DNA of 64,000 nt from Paragonimus westermani (Eukaryota > Platyhelminthes > Trematoda > Plagiorchiida > Troglotrematidae): the NCBI GenBank assembly GCA_008508345.1, contig QNGE01001007.1:62001-126000 (forward strand). Reading direction: 5' to 3'. Positions 13,313-25,776 of this stretch are shown piece by piece (position 1 is the stretch's first letter; the number at the start of each line of letters is the position of its first letter). A program made the translations under genes and the position numbers. The notes beneath the pieces are model-generated. The model was not told the origin of the DNA. It did no database searches and saw nothing but the letters and a program-made list of their open reading frames with translations.

Positions 13313-15278
13313 CTGTCAAGTAATTAAAATGTGACGAAAATTTTTAGTGATATGACACGTAAGGTGTGTTGAACGTTAGCCGCGGTCTGTGAGTCTATGG
13401 ACCTATATTCTACGCAATACGATGAAAATTTGTACAACTGATCTAAACATTTGCACAAAGTTTTACTTTTATGGTTGATAACACACGTTTATACAAGGGA
13501 TGTGGTTGCAACGACTAAGGCAAAAACTATAAACCAGCGTTCACTGATGTCAAGAGCCAGCTTTTTGGAGTTAAACTATGCAGTCTACCTCCTATCTTAA
13601 TTACTTGTTCGCCTACTAACTGAGGATATTCACGTCAAAGAAAGACTAAACAATTGTCCAGTTCATATACATAGGACGCCAGTTAGAAGACGGTGTGAAA
13701 CGTAAGATCATCGTCTGGGAAAGGCAGTCTAATCGCTGATAGTCACACGGACCTAGTCAGTTTCCATTTTATGTTGCTGTACAACAACAACCCTAAACTC
13801 TTGGCCATAAGTAAACTACTTTATAAGTGGTGTAATCAATAAAGTGTATACAAATGACATCGATTCATGTCAACGGTTCAGTTGGGCTGTAACATTTTAG
13901 CCCTCCAACTAATTTCACTCAGATTGATGTACGCGTTTTTTCTAAGTAGTTGTTGAGAAGTAAACAAAATATTCCATCTCACCCCATTTTTTACACTTCT
14001 ATCTAATAACTTTAATCGATATAAAGGGAAGTTATTGATTGTTTAATAAACGCTAGCGCTACACTGCTACAAAAATACAAGTATGCCCAAATTTTGTACT
14101 GACCACATGCATATCGGTGGAGTAGTGTCAATCTCTGTCTACTGTTACCGCACCAGTCGGCCAGGTTCACTAATTTTCCACCCACTGGAAGATGATTTTA
14201 AGGCAGTTCTTATCTGTTTCCTGCAGTATGGAGATTATGTGTTCCCAGATAGCGTGCGATTCAACTTTCTTTCATAATAATAACCGTTGGTTGCATTCAA
14301 AATCGTTCCATCCAAACAGTGATGAAAATTCCCTACTAGCCACGAGTTCGGGTGCCACGTAGGGCCAAAGTGTTCATATATTTTCTGCTCCATCTATGTG
14401 TTTCTGACGTACACTCTGATGGAATCGTTTCTAAGAACTAGTGCAGATGATCATTTCCTCGGAATCCAAAATTCAGACATATGCGTGTTCCTTGCTCTGC
14501 AAAATGGTCTTATGAAACTGGCTAAATCGCCAAACGTATATCAATCCCCACGCACTTTCATAAAGACCAACTTACCACCAGTTCTTCATACCTGTCATCT
14601 CGCATAAGTTGGGAGCAGGTTTCTCCCAAGGTTCCAAATTGTTGAGTATTAAGGTATCGGTTTGTGATACAGACTGGTATGGCATCTTCTTGAAAACGAT
14701 TTATTTTACTAAAGCCAGAAGACACATTCTATTTACTACTTCTGAAGTAGTTTTTAGCCTCAAACAATTTCAACCGCCGTCTTCTTCCCCAGTGGGTTGC
14801 ATTGCATTTCGGTGAGATTTTCCAGACTTCTGATCACATTTAAAAAATTAATTAATGATTCATCCTGAATTCGTCCAACGAGAGTGGTACTTATCGTCAC
14901 AGATAAATTGAACTGATCATGTTCTAGTAGTTCACTGCACGTAAGTTACTTATTTCTCAAGCTTTTCCTGATCCCGTTCAACATCTTCATCATGGGTTTT
15001 TCAAATACAAACATCCACATTCGAAATTCGGTTCATTCGGTGTCAGTGAGTATTGTTCAGCTTTTCCTCTTTAGTCATCATGATTTCTTATTATGTCGAC
15101 AATTCCCTGGGGGAGTGACCGTAAAACCAAATAAATAATGTTGTGGGGTACCACGTCTTTGGAAAATGTAGCCATGGAGACGGTGAAAATTCACTTCTGA
15201 AGTTTTCAAAGCAGTTTATTAGTTTGAATTTATAATATCATCAGCTGATACGATCGTTTCATTGATTCATACACTCAC
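13313..15278 (-). other. Intron 7 (1966 bp)
   Basis: GT-AG intron inside the RhoGAP coding region, separating GLETH from GIYRV. I scanned its minus strand for the paired Cys and His spacing of a C1 domain and found none, and the flanking exons join in phase without extra sequence. Short plus-strand ORFs (14083-14277, 14398-14815) show no recognisable motif. Confidence 0.7.
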
Positions 15279-15616
15279 ATGAGTCTCCAAACCACCAGGC
15301 TGCTTCTCGATCGCGGATACGCAACGGGCTACTGGATAGCATGCTGAAATGTACTCCCTCTCCAAATTAGCCAGCTGAGTTGATAGATTATCCAGTGCAT
15401 CCGAGGTCGCTGACACAGGAATCCCGGTCGAGACCACGGCTGTTGTCGTTGAACCTTGACCACGTTTGCGAATGGACTTCTTAGAATCTGGTCGAAACAA
15501 GCTGGAACCGAATTCAACCAACGAGGACAGCACGGTGCTTCCGGTAGATTTGCTAGACAGGTTAGTATTGTTCTCCACTTGAGGTTCGCCATCAGATTCC
15601 GAATCTGAATGGATAC
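15279..15616 (-). CDS. Exon 7: linker and first helix of RhoGAP
   Basis: A 338-nt exon (phase 1 in, 0 out). Acceptor: a long pyrimidine tract then CAACAG at 15617; donor CAT|GTGAGT. It opens with an acidic serine patch (IHSDSESDGEPQVE), then a Ser/Thr-rich stretch, a basic patch (KKSIRKRG), and a Thr/Val/Ser-rich part. The last 25 residues (YPVARCVSAIEKQPGGLETH) match the first helix of RhoGAP domains, where relatives read 'P-x-x-V-x-x-C-x-x-x-I-x-x-x-G-L-x-x-x-GIYR/GIFR'. The frame joins exon 8 exactly at H|GIYRV. No Cys/His pattern of a C1 zinc finger is present, although ARHGAP29/45 have one at this point. Confidence 0.88.
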
Positions 15617-17095
15617 CTGTTGAACGAGCGAAGAGATAAACAGAAAATGCCCAAGAATGTTATTGGAGTAAAACAAACAACATGCCTTCAGAGTCAAACT
15701 AGAAGTGACCGTTCAGTAAAGGCATTAACTTGAGCGAATTCAACTGACACAATCAAAACAAGTAAACAGTGGGTAACCTTGATATCACGCGGATCGATAT
15801 TCAGTGATACTATCCTTCATGGTCTTTACATACGACAAACGAGTAGAACAACCGAAGTTTATTAAATGAGGCATCTTTCTGACAATGGAGTCCCAGTGCA
15901 GAATCGTTGTGGCGGGTGATAAAAAGAGCGTACAAGTAGAGGGCAGAACTTGCATTCCAAGTGTCGTTTTCAGAATAAATACAACGAATATGTTAGAAGC
16001 TAGCTAACAGTGTGAGATAACGGATAACTCAACAGAGAAATTACATACTGCGTGATGTCTAGTAATGTATGCATTTTTTTAAATAGGTTGAAAAACAAAT
16101 ACGACAAAACGTTTTGATAGCTGTGGCTTTATTTTCATAAATTAGGTGGGTTCTTGTAACTGGATTAACAACGACGAAACTGTAGATATTCATAACATTT
16201 CAAGTTCGAAGTTCTCTAGACGACGTGAACGCAACTTTGTTTGAATAGAATGGTACAACATTAACAAAGTGGTCAACAAAAAGACAGCGACCAGACATTT
16301 GACTCCAAATAAACACGCGCTTCGAACAACGACATTTATGAACAATATCAACAGCAGCTTTTCTAGAATCCTCAGGAATATAAGTTTGATTCGCTTGTCA
16401 GATCAATCAGGTGATTAGCTTTCACTTGACGCTTAGTAAATGCCAACCAGCTTAACCATATTGGGCCTACTGTGTATTCAGGTATGTTGTGGCCACTAAG
16501 TTCGATCACTTGAATTGTTATCCTAGTGTGTAGGACAACCACGGATAACTGTCTTCGTTCCATGAACTGCTGAGTTTCAAAAAATCACATGAACGTCAAG
16601 CCATCCTCTGAGGTTTCACATTCCTTTTAGACCAGAAACTTCAGTCTGCTAGTCACTGCTTGACCAACGTTAGAAGCATGCAAGCTTGAGTGCTAAAAAT
16701 TGGACCGATTAGAATTCACAGGGTTACGGTGTAAGTGTCAGCGAAGATGTTTGACTGGCACGACCAACGATCCAAGACGATAACCCTAGTGTTTTTAAGC
16801 TGAGTGCTATACCCTCCTCAGATTTACTTCCATCGTTTCAATTCCCGTTGTTCCTTTTAATGAGCCTGAAAATGATGCTATTAAGTAAATGATTGAATAG
16901 TTGTCAATTAACTATAAAGTGACAGGAAATGTCCTTTAAGAAGTAAAGATGTTTCTTTGTGACGATCTTTAACCGCCGCACAACAGACCTAAATACATAA
17001 ATTAGGTTTACACTGAACTCTATCAGATCTCGAACGAAAAATACTCTAGACAGTCAGGGCTCCTCAACGTAAACACATTGATAGTGGCGACTTAC
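15617..17095 (-). other. Intron 6 (1479 bp)
   Basis: The shortest intron in the model, between the small linking exon and the linker/RhoGAP exon. It has a good branch-side pyrimidine tract before the exon 7 acceptor. No repeat or ORF of note. Confidence 0.6.
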
Positions 17096-17163
17096 GTAGC
17101 ACAAAAGTGAAGACCTTGATGCGAAACGGAAAACGCACTGTGCTGTCTACTTCTTCGACTGCA
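17096..17163 (-). CDS. Small linking exon 6
   Basis: A 68-nt exon found by phase bookkeeping: exon 5 ends in phase 2 and exon 7 needs phase 1, so a segment of length 3n+2 is required. This one has acceptor ATACTTAACTTTAG, donor CTAC|GTAAGT and an open frame in exactly that phase: (N)AVEEVDSTVRFPFRIKVFTF then VL(R). It lies between F-BAR and the acidic linker. The peptide is beta-like and basic/aromatic, not coiled coil, so it probably closes the F-BAR domain or belongs to the linker. I recognise no motif in it; the support is splice signals and phase. Confidence 0.68.
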
Positions 17164-17704
17164 CTAAAGTTAAGTATACGGTAGGTACAGTGGGGAATCA
17201 AAGCACTCTCGTTTACGATGCATTGCGATGATGATAGTTCATTATAATTCATGTTGTTGATTTAGAATTCCTTGTCTTTGGGGCTGGAACATCTATGGGT
17301 GTATGTAACATAGAACACATCCTGGAATTACCATCTGTGACTGATTCACACCCAACGTTACCATTGAGTAGATAACTCGTTGGAAAATCCAGAAGCACCA
17401 TAGTTAACTACAAAGTATTCACTGATTGTACCTCACCCACTCTCACACAATACCTGTCACGAAATTTGACATACGATTCATAAATGTCAGCTTCTAACAA
17501 AATGTCCAACAGGCTGCATTTTTCATTCTAGGGAAAACTCGTCCGCAGTTATTTTTTCCTAATGTCCAATCAGTGTTGCGGAGAATAATGGCCAAGTACA
17601 CCATAACCCAGGGACAGTAACAAACTGAATTACAAACACTGCCTGTCACTCCATGTTCGACAAAAGGAATCCTGTCAAAAAGAACACGCTACCCACATAG
17701 GGGA

Positions 17705-17770
17705 TCGGATTCGCCAGCCTCTTTCGAACAGGTTGCGGCAGTGCGCCCCAGAAATCGGCCAGGCAGTGCG
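17705..17770 (-). mobile_element. SINE body fragment, antisense
   Basis: TTCGAAAGAGGCTGGC (plus-strand positions 17713-17728, read on the minus strand) is identical over 16 bases to the body of the SINE copy at 46979-46994. The sequence on either side is too diverged to place ends or to recognise a tRNA head. Confidence 0.4.
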
Positions 17771-19889
17771 TCTAATCTATACGTAAAAAAGGATAAACAG
17801 AAAAGAATTGATTATATGAAAACAGCAAGAGCGGAAATAAAGTGCATCGCATAGTTTGCTGGAAAGTACGAATTTGTTTCATGTGGGAATTATGTTTACA
17901 TTACCACACGAAAACTAAATTACTTAAGTGGGCACCGTAAATCTGCACGCTGAAGTGTGTTTGTACCTATGTTTTCATCGACCGCCTGTGAGTGTAAGCG
18001 TACATACGTCTACTTTGGTCAGAGTTATAAATAGATAAGTTTCTTTTGGTGCACCAAGCGCACAAAAGTGTACGACTTTCTGGGAACGCCCCGTCGCCAG
18101 TACGTGTGCGCAAATACGCACTCACATGATGCCGTAACAGCATCAACTGGCTACAGCGAACAGAAACGCAGTGGCCGGTTTCCATTTTTGTGACAAGCTT
18201 TGTGTGCAGATCATTCTCATCCAGCCCAAACGCCGCAGCGATGGTACGCGTGATCGGCAGGTGCGACAGCCATAGAAAAATGGAGGGGTGTGAAACTTTA
18301 TCCACAAAATATATTGCCTCGCTTTACGTAAAACAAAACGGTATATTGAACGTGTGTACTGAAGCAGCGAATGTTGGTTTTGTACCCACGGATTTTCAAC
18401 CTTACGGTAAAAAATAAAAGACTGTGTTTCAGTTGATGTGTTTCGATTGGGAGCACAATGATTATTTTATTGGCGGAAAGTGTGCGCGATTCGGATAAGA
18501 CGCGAGATTGTTGGAACATATCAGCAAACACTTATAGATCACGTGATCGGTAATGCTAATCTTAGACAATTGAAACCCAGTGGCAGGTAGTAGATAACCT
18601 CCAGGACGGTAAATTTTTGCTCTATCCCTTTGGGTAAGCCGCACACACTAGAAACTCTGAGGCTGATAGAAGAAAACATACAGTGACGAATCAATAAAAT
18701 CAAATTCTCTTGTTTAGCAGAAGTATGTCCCTGATACAGGTGGAATAAGGCGACAAATACCTAAGCAACCGAAGAGTTAACGAACGTATGAGACATGAGG
18801 TAACTCGCCAATGAATGCATAATTTTAGTCTGAGTCAGCCAGCCGCTATTTTAAGATACTTTAATTACCGACCGGTTCGTACTTAGATAGAACCGAAAGC
18901 TGAGTTGTGCTCAATGTGACATTTGAAGCCGGGTGTATATCACATTCGAATCCGCAGTCACATTCTAAATCTACTGGAGTAGACTCTCACCTTAGAGGTT
19001 TTTCACCTAACAGTTTTATGACTGAAACTCCAGGTGCGTTTATCTGCACCTGTGAAAGTTGGTGATTGTCTCAGAAGAAGTCAACCCGGAATTCATCCTG
19101 GATGCAATCTGTATCAAGGCGAATAGTTTTTGAAGCATGTGAAATTGTCTGCAATTGCGATTGTGAACTCAAATGATGTAGTACGATTAACTTGCACCAG
19201 CTGCACCGATAGAACATTTTTACTAAGTCGACAATTTCAGATGTGTTTGTTTTTACGTCATTCATAGAGTTGGGAAAAAATATATCCACTAAAGAAATCC
19301 TGAACATTAGAATATAGGAACTTCTGTGCGCATCATGTGAAATCTCAGTTAATGCTGAGTCAACAGGTAATACTGCTAAAGCTGACATGTGAGAAATTCA
19401 AGCTGGTGGTCACGCATTTTGTACGCCGTACCAACTATATACAATATCAAAAGAGATCCATCCGTTCACAGGCTTAAACGATTGCGTCTTCTTTGCTATC
19501 ACGGAGTATATTGATGGAGTAATTCATCTCTTGATGAACTGCCCCAGGAGAAAGATCACCGAGAGAATTGTCCCAGGAATGAAATTTCTAAGGTTAATTT
19601 GTTCTTGGGCAGAACTGTCTTATGATTCCTGATTAGTTATTAGATTATCCAGTGTAACAGAATACAGTGAAGTGCACGCGCTGTAAAACGGTTGATAATC
19701 AGGTTGCTTCATGAAAGTTCATGACGCAATCGAAAGGATTTCTCCCCACAATGTCACCAATTCTCAAAGGGTATCCGATAACACATGTGCCGTTAGCATG
19801 TGCGTTCAAACAAACGTTTGTCTTTGTATTGCCAATAAATAGTGTGACAGATTTATGGTTTGAGATGAGATCCAACAATGAAAAGTCAG

Positions 19890-19972
19890 GACTCCGACTG
19901 GATTCAAACCAGTAACAGACACAGCGTGCCTCAACACAACAAGCGTTCTGCCAGCCGAACTACAAAGACACC
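19890..19972 (-). pseudogene. tRNA-like relic (tRNA pseudogene or SINE head)
   Basis: On the minus strand a D arm is evident (GTTC, loop GGCTGGCA, GAAC) and a perfect T arm (ACTGG, loop TTTGAAT, CCAGT) that includes a box B-like GGTTTGAATCC. The acceptor ends (GGTGTCT and CGGAGTC) pair poorly and no clean anticodon arm forms; the middle region is too long for an ordinary class I tRNA. It is therefore a decayed tRNA gene or the head of a second SINE family, not a working tRNA. The head differs from that of the copy at 46847. Confidence 0.55.
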
Positions 19973-21092
19973 AGAAGGACGTTAGTCAAACAGAAATGGT
20001 ACATTGTTTGGACGAGATGGTCAAACAAGGGAAGCATCTTCTCGTTCGCGATTACCAACTTGTCTAATCTAGTACTTAACTTCAACACAACCGTCTGAAG
20101 TGCATAGCCTCGGAAAACATTTTTCGTACTCATCAACACTGAATATGGTAGCCATTTGCAACGCAAGAAGAAGCGCGTTTTCAGATGTGGAGAGACTACA
20201 CCCTATGACTATTCTTATGTTGGCAAACGTGTGATGACAATAGTTATGAACGTTTCTGAAACCTTTAAAATTTCAGACGTAATGCTATTAGAAAAAAAAG
20301 TACACCGCCTGTAATAGTGACAACCTTTCGAAGACCACATTCAATGATGCACGCAGTCAGTTCAGGCTATCATAGAGGGACTTTAAAAGGTGTATACTAT
20401 TCGTACCGGTAATCTGAGGCAAACTGTATCCATCTGGACCGGGGGCCCGATGCATTTTTATGAAGGAAAACCAGAAGCCAAGATAATTCGTGGGCTGTGA
20501 GCTTTATTTATCCACGGCTAAATACTTAAGTCAGGTAAACCAGAATATGACTTATCTTGTGATTCGCCGCTCAAACTTTAGGGCCATAAACGTGAAGAGT
20601 TATTGGGCTAGATGTTTGTGTACGTGCGAACGTGAGTGTCATGTCAGAAAAAAGATGGTTGCACAAATGACCGATCTGGTCTATTCCACCCAGTCCATTT
20701 GATTATGTTTTTCCAGGAATTCAAACAACTCACACTAAATTTGCCATCAGAATTATTTCAAAGAATAACTGTTAACTGATGTCCATGAAATTATGCTGTG
20801 TGGCCATGCGCACATTGTTTCTCGCAACTGAGCTGACAAATTGCCTAAAATAATTAGAGGGCACCAAATTCTGCACAATTTGTACACCCAGTATTCCTGA
20901 TCGGCTGAGTGCACAAGAGTACAAACATAAGCTTCCAGAGAGCAAAGAAACAGGAGGTGGCGCGTTACAAAAGCTAGCTTATCACGATGTCCCGTTTAGC
21001 CAATATGGGCTGGACGGTGCTAAGGTCGACTGAGTCAGTCAGCTCAGGTAGGCCAATCGATAGAGATCTGACGAGTTACAATCAACTGGTCA

Positions 21093-21234
21093 TCTAGGTA
21101 GAAAGTTTGAAGGGAATTGCCTATGTCTTCTGCAAACTATCACCTCCAGCCTATTAAATCTCCTTTACCACCCAACAATACCGACTAATGAGCCAAATGT
21201 CTCCGTCGGTAGTTTCAAACTTTCTCCTATCTAG
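21093..21234. repeat. Imperfect inverted repeat
   Basis: CTAGGTAGAAAGTTTGAA (21094-21111) faces TTCAAACTTTCTCCTATCTA (21214-21233); AGAAAGTTTGAA is perfect over 12 bases, with about 100 bp between the arms. It could be the relic of a small terminal-inverted-repeat element, or chance. Confidence 0.35.
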
Positions 21235-24200
21235 GTTGGTGCGGCAAGATAGTATTTAGGTCCGTACAGAGCTATGGATAGACGATACCATATTAATTCC
21301 ACACAATAACTGTCTGTGTGCTAAAAACGGTTGACCTTATCTGGCTCACCCAGTAGGTTGGACATACTGCCATATGTTGATACTGACCACTCAAGCACTG
21401 TCCCTAAAACCCCTCACAACTCCAGCTTAATTAACGCAAAATCTCCCAAAAACTGATGTGATACTAGCAGTAACACCGTCAGGACAAGCCCGGTAGTTCA
21501 TTTTCACCGCTCATAAATACGCCCAAAGGGTGCGCCAAAATGTGCTTCACGTGTTCCCGCTCGAAGTAGTTGAATCAACAGGCTACCCTCACTCCGATGT
21601 TAGACAATAAAATTCAGCAGATGCAGTACATCGCAGATGAAAACCGAGGACAGTAGACAGCACATCCATGTGACGATACTCAAAATGTCTATTTCAGGTG
21701 CTTCTGTGGATATCACCAACCTTCTGGATAGAGTAGGAGTAGTTTTCAATATGACGACCGAATTCGTATTGGTAGGCTAGGATGCAGTTATCAGTGTGAT
21801 TAGCGTCATAATGTTGACAAATTCTGTTGATGCAAATTCTTCATGACTTTTTCTAGTATACTGGTTTCTTTCTAAATGACAACAACCATTACTGTCACGT
21901 ACCGGCTTCAACGAAACTTTACAACCGTTACCAGGTTGATACATGGCCTCGATAAGTTCGATTCGGCTTGGGATATGAACGTCCGCATCAGTTGTTCAGC
22001 TAATACAGAGGTTTGTTAGGTTTTGACCAACGACAAACTCCTCAGACCTGATGGGCAACATTGCTTTATTGGAAGTCATTCGTCAACAAATAAAATCTGA
22101 CCCCAGCTAAACTACAAAGCTACCAGTCATGAATAATGCAGCGCTACCCAGTACCCTTCTTATTATTAGGGCCGATAATTAGATGCATCCAAAACGTTGG
22201 CTTTTTGAGGAAGGAGAGTAGACTAGAGAACACAACAAGGTTAGCTTGCACAATTTATCCGGTAATATTTCGCTGCATTGGTGTAAGTGTACGCTACAAA
22301 GTTAACTGGTTGTTGGCTTGCATGCACTATGACAGCCAACTCAGGCTGGCCAAAGGTGTGTACGTGCGCGTGAGTGATGTCTTCCTCTGTGTGCGACTTC
22401 ATTCCTTGAACAACTAGTGAGGACAAGACTAGTTCCAGTTTGAACTTGTAACCAGCGAAAGAAATGTTATCGGATAATTCATGTAGCACTCTGCTGTCCT
22501 CTTCTCTCTGGAAGTTTAGGAAAGAGGAACCTCTGCTCCAGATTCTTATCTTTCATTATGCTAGAGAAAGACCTCACCAATTGTAACGTTCAGTTCCTCG
22601 GAAGTTAGCGGCACATGCTTCCAAGCAGGTATACCAAACTACCTTGTGGGGTAAGTTGAGCATCCGAAAACTTGAAGATTCCATCAGCCGTCAGACCCTA
22701 GTATCAAAAACTACAAACATTATACGTAGTGAATCTCGCCACATATTAGTTAGAGAGCACAACACAAAGGTGACTAAAGGAAAGTATTTAAGTCTGTATA
22801 ACGTCGCATGCAATCTTATTCGATTGTTTTTTTAAGGAAGAACATCCATAAGGATCTCAAACATAATCTAATCGCCAAGCATAAGTTTAACTGACCTACA
22901 AAGTTGATGAATTTGAAGTCGCTTTTTATCGGGATCTGAGTACAGACTATTCAAATGTGTGCAAAACACTGGTTCTCAGCGCTCATCTGTCAGCGACACT
23001 AGCACCTAGTCACGCAGTAGGCCGAAACATAAAAGATCAAGGAAGTCTGTTCATTGGAGCTAACATTTATCAATTCAGTTTCAATGGCCTGTTGCTTCCA
23101 CACATGAACCGTGCGCCTCAATTGTAAAACACTGTTTGGCGGGTTTAAAAGGACCTACACAACGCGAAATCCGCAGCTGCTTGTTACCTGATAAACACAT
23201 TACTGTAGCTTTAACGACGGTCACGTGCTGACTAATTTTCACGTAAATTAGTGTGGCATTAATGGATGATGTGAATTTGTTCTCCATGACTAGGTGAAAG
23301 ACTGGGAATTTCATTTGCGCAGATTGTTTGAACAGAAAGGAGCTCGATAGGTCTAGCAAAATCACACGAAAGTGAGCTTGGTTACAATAACACTTGGGAT
23401 CTTGGCTTCCCTTATATTTCACAAGCTCACTCGGGAGGAGAACAAGATAGAGACAAACAAAAACAGACAGTGGTACAACTGGGACAGAGGAATCGTCAAC
23501 CTCTGTAGCGGTACCGTTTGTTTACCCACCTATAATGTTTTTTAATTAGTTGGTCTATCTGTACTGTCCATTCCACTTCAAATCAAATGCGTATTGAACA
23601 GGAATGTGAATGTGAAATGCAGTCAACCACCTGTAAGTTTCAGCGCAAAATGAGTTATATATCTAGTTTGTTTACTATCCTAAATTTTAATCTGTCTTCA
23701 TTGTTGACATAGTGGAGCACTTCTAGTGAAACTCCCGTAATACTGCACTAGTCGTTCTAACTGATGAAAGATCGACTGATTCAGATCAATTGGACGTTAA
23801 AGTGTAGCCTTAAGCAGCCGGCATTCAGCACAGATTATACTGAACAACACAAGTATCGCCCTGTCAAATACGTTTTACGACAATAATTGACAACTAGGTC
23901 TGTAGGACCAGAGAAAAAACTAGTTATTGTGTTCATTCCTTATTGAAAACTTGAACCACCTTTCAATTTGTATCGTACAACGGAGATTGAGTTACACAAC
24001 TCAAAGTTCAGTGATATCTAAACACCTTGATAGGTAGGATTTCAGATATCTAAAACATGTTGGAAACTGTCCAAAACACAGCCTTCACTGTCACAAGATT
24101 TGAATCGAAATCCAGTCACTTGTCTATACTGACACTATTCCGGACTGATCATGTTGCCAAAATTTTTAGTGAAGAGGAACGTGATTGGAAGTTCTTCTCT

Positions 24201-25627
24201 AGCTTATTTCGGGTAATCTGTTTTTCATGCTGCGATCTTTATGAAGGCTTGCTTGTTACATATAGTTGACCAGTTTTAAAGATTTTTACAACCTACCATC
24301 AGGTGTAGTGATCAGACATTTGCTGGGGTCTCTCCACCGAGAACTTTAGATGAACGACATAACAGTTTACTTGTTTCTTGATTCAGTGACAAGATGTTAG
24401 TGACTGTAGTTGAGTAATGTCGGCATATCGTGGGCTTTGTTACCGTTTAAAAGAAATAGGCGTCATTTCTAAGATTACTGCGGCTGGTTATAAAAATTAA
24501 GTCATTACTTCCACCCTTATGCTACCACCCTAATAAATTGCTGAGTATACAATAAAAATATTCCTCATGGTACTTTTGAACATTAAACTTCTGTCACAGT
24601 CTCGAAAATTGACGATTTTTGGTTGTAGGTCCCCCTTAATGTTGAGTAAAGGGAAAGTGTTAGTGTTTACGCGCTGCCGTGCAGCTTTCATCTTTGACGA
24701 CGTCATGTCATCAAACATCTGTTCGGTAACTTGGGTCCACTGATTTTTATTCGATATGCAGTTACGGTTTGAACATTTCCGTGAATCCTTTCCACCTCTG
24801 GGCACGGAAGCAAATCAAAAAGACATTCTGACCACTGCAGGCCTCAGTCACTCTGACAAATCTGAACTAATCAAATTAACAGACCATTAGAACGACAATC
24901 ACAGTTTCGTGAGCATCAGTCGTCTTGATCCGGTCAGGTCAAAATTTATGGAGCGAGCAAACCGGGTTAACACAATTCTTTGAGCTGTGGTTGGTCCATC
25001 ACGTTCGCGGGGATGACTAGAATGTTCTCAATGAACAGACTTTAAGTATATTGAACTCAAAATTAGTTTCCTAAGGTTATTGTTGGGTACCAAATATTCT
25101 TCTTTTAATCTACCCTTTCTTTGAAGTATTGTTTGTTATAACGGTGTTCTGCTGCATGCGCAATCATACTTTCCGGTGTACTCTTAACTGAGTTGAAAAT
25201 ACGGGAGTCTAAAGCAGTACGCCGGAGTTTTTAACGCAACATTTATACGTGAGATATAATCTTGCAACATTTAGCACTACCTGTATCCATTGTCTACTGG
25301 TAATTAGCAAACAGATCGGATACTGTTGTAATATGAGGACAAACACAATTTACCAGTGAATAACAACGTTTATGAAAAAGGCCTTGCCGATAAGGAGGTA
25401 CGCATGTGTCTTTAGTTTCAGTCCTTTGTCAGTAAAACTAAAAGTTCGAAAGCACGTTCAACCAAACCAGATTCGAAGGTTACCAGAAGGTAGCCAGCAC
25501 ATTATACAGCAGAGCCAAAGGAGACATACAGAGAGTGAGTTTGGAAGAACAAACTCAAGTCAAATTCATGTGTTAATTGCATTTCACACAAAAATCTCAA
25601 AATGAGTACAGTCTGAAGTGGACTTAC

Positions 25628-25776
25628 TTTAGACCAGAGGCAGCGGCTTCATGGAAACCGGCAAACTGATACTTTTCTGGGAAATAGTCCACTCCTTTTT
25701 GTATATGGTCCTCCAATAACGATTTGTAGTCACTGCACGGTACATAGTCTTGGAATGCAGAGGCGACTGTTTGGTA
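25628..25776 (-). CDS. F-BAR exon 5: C-terminal end of the domain
   Basis: A 149-nt exon starting in phase 0 and ending two bases into a codon. Acceptor TTTTTTACAACTACAG, donor GTAAGT. Residues begin YQTVASAFQDYVPCSDYKSL and end PEKYQFAGFHEAAASGL. ARHGAP45 has a comparable 'YYQ...LCE..K.YDPG..Y' segment at the end of F-BAR, where the chain crosses back over the dimer. The split final codon (AA plus T from exon 6) encodes Asn. GTAAGT is the only good donor here, and the phase it imposes is what led to exon 6. Confidence 0.82.

Larger units (their letters stand above)
17164..25627 (-). other. Intron 5 (8464 bp) with repeat remnants
   Basis: Holds a SINE-body fragment near 17713, a tRNA-like relic at 19890-19972, an imperfect inverted repeat at 21093-21234, and a locally GC-rich open stretch at 17967-18305 (see findings). 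The remainder is AT-rich with no supportable coding sequence. Confidence 0.6.

Noticed and set aside
14083..14815. Run of plus-strand ORFs in intron 7
   Set aside because: Three short frames without motif, start context or splice-linked continuity; the opposite strand was also checked for a C1 domain and has none.
15238..15260. ATCATCAGCTGATACG, palindromic and containing a hammerhead-like CTGATGA on the minus strand
   Set aside because: No GAAA and no stem II at the proper distance.
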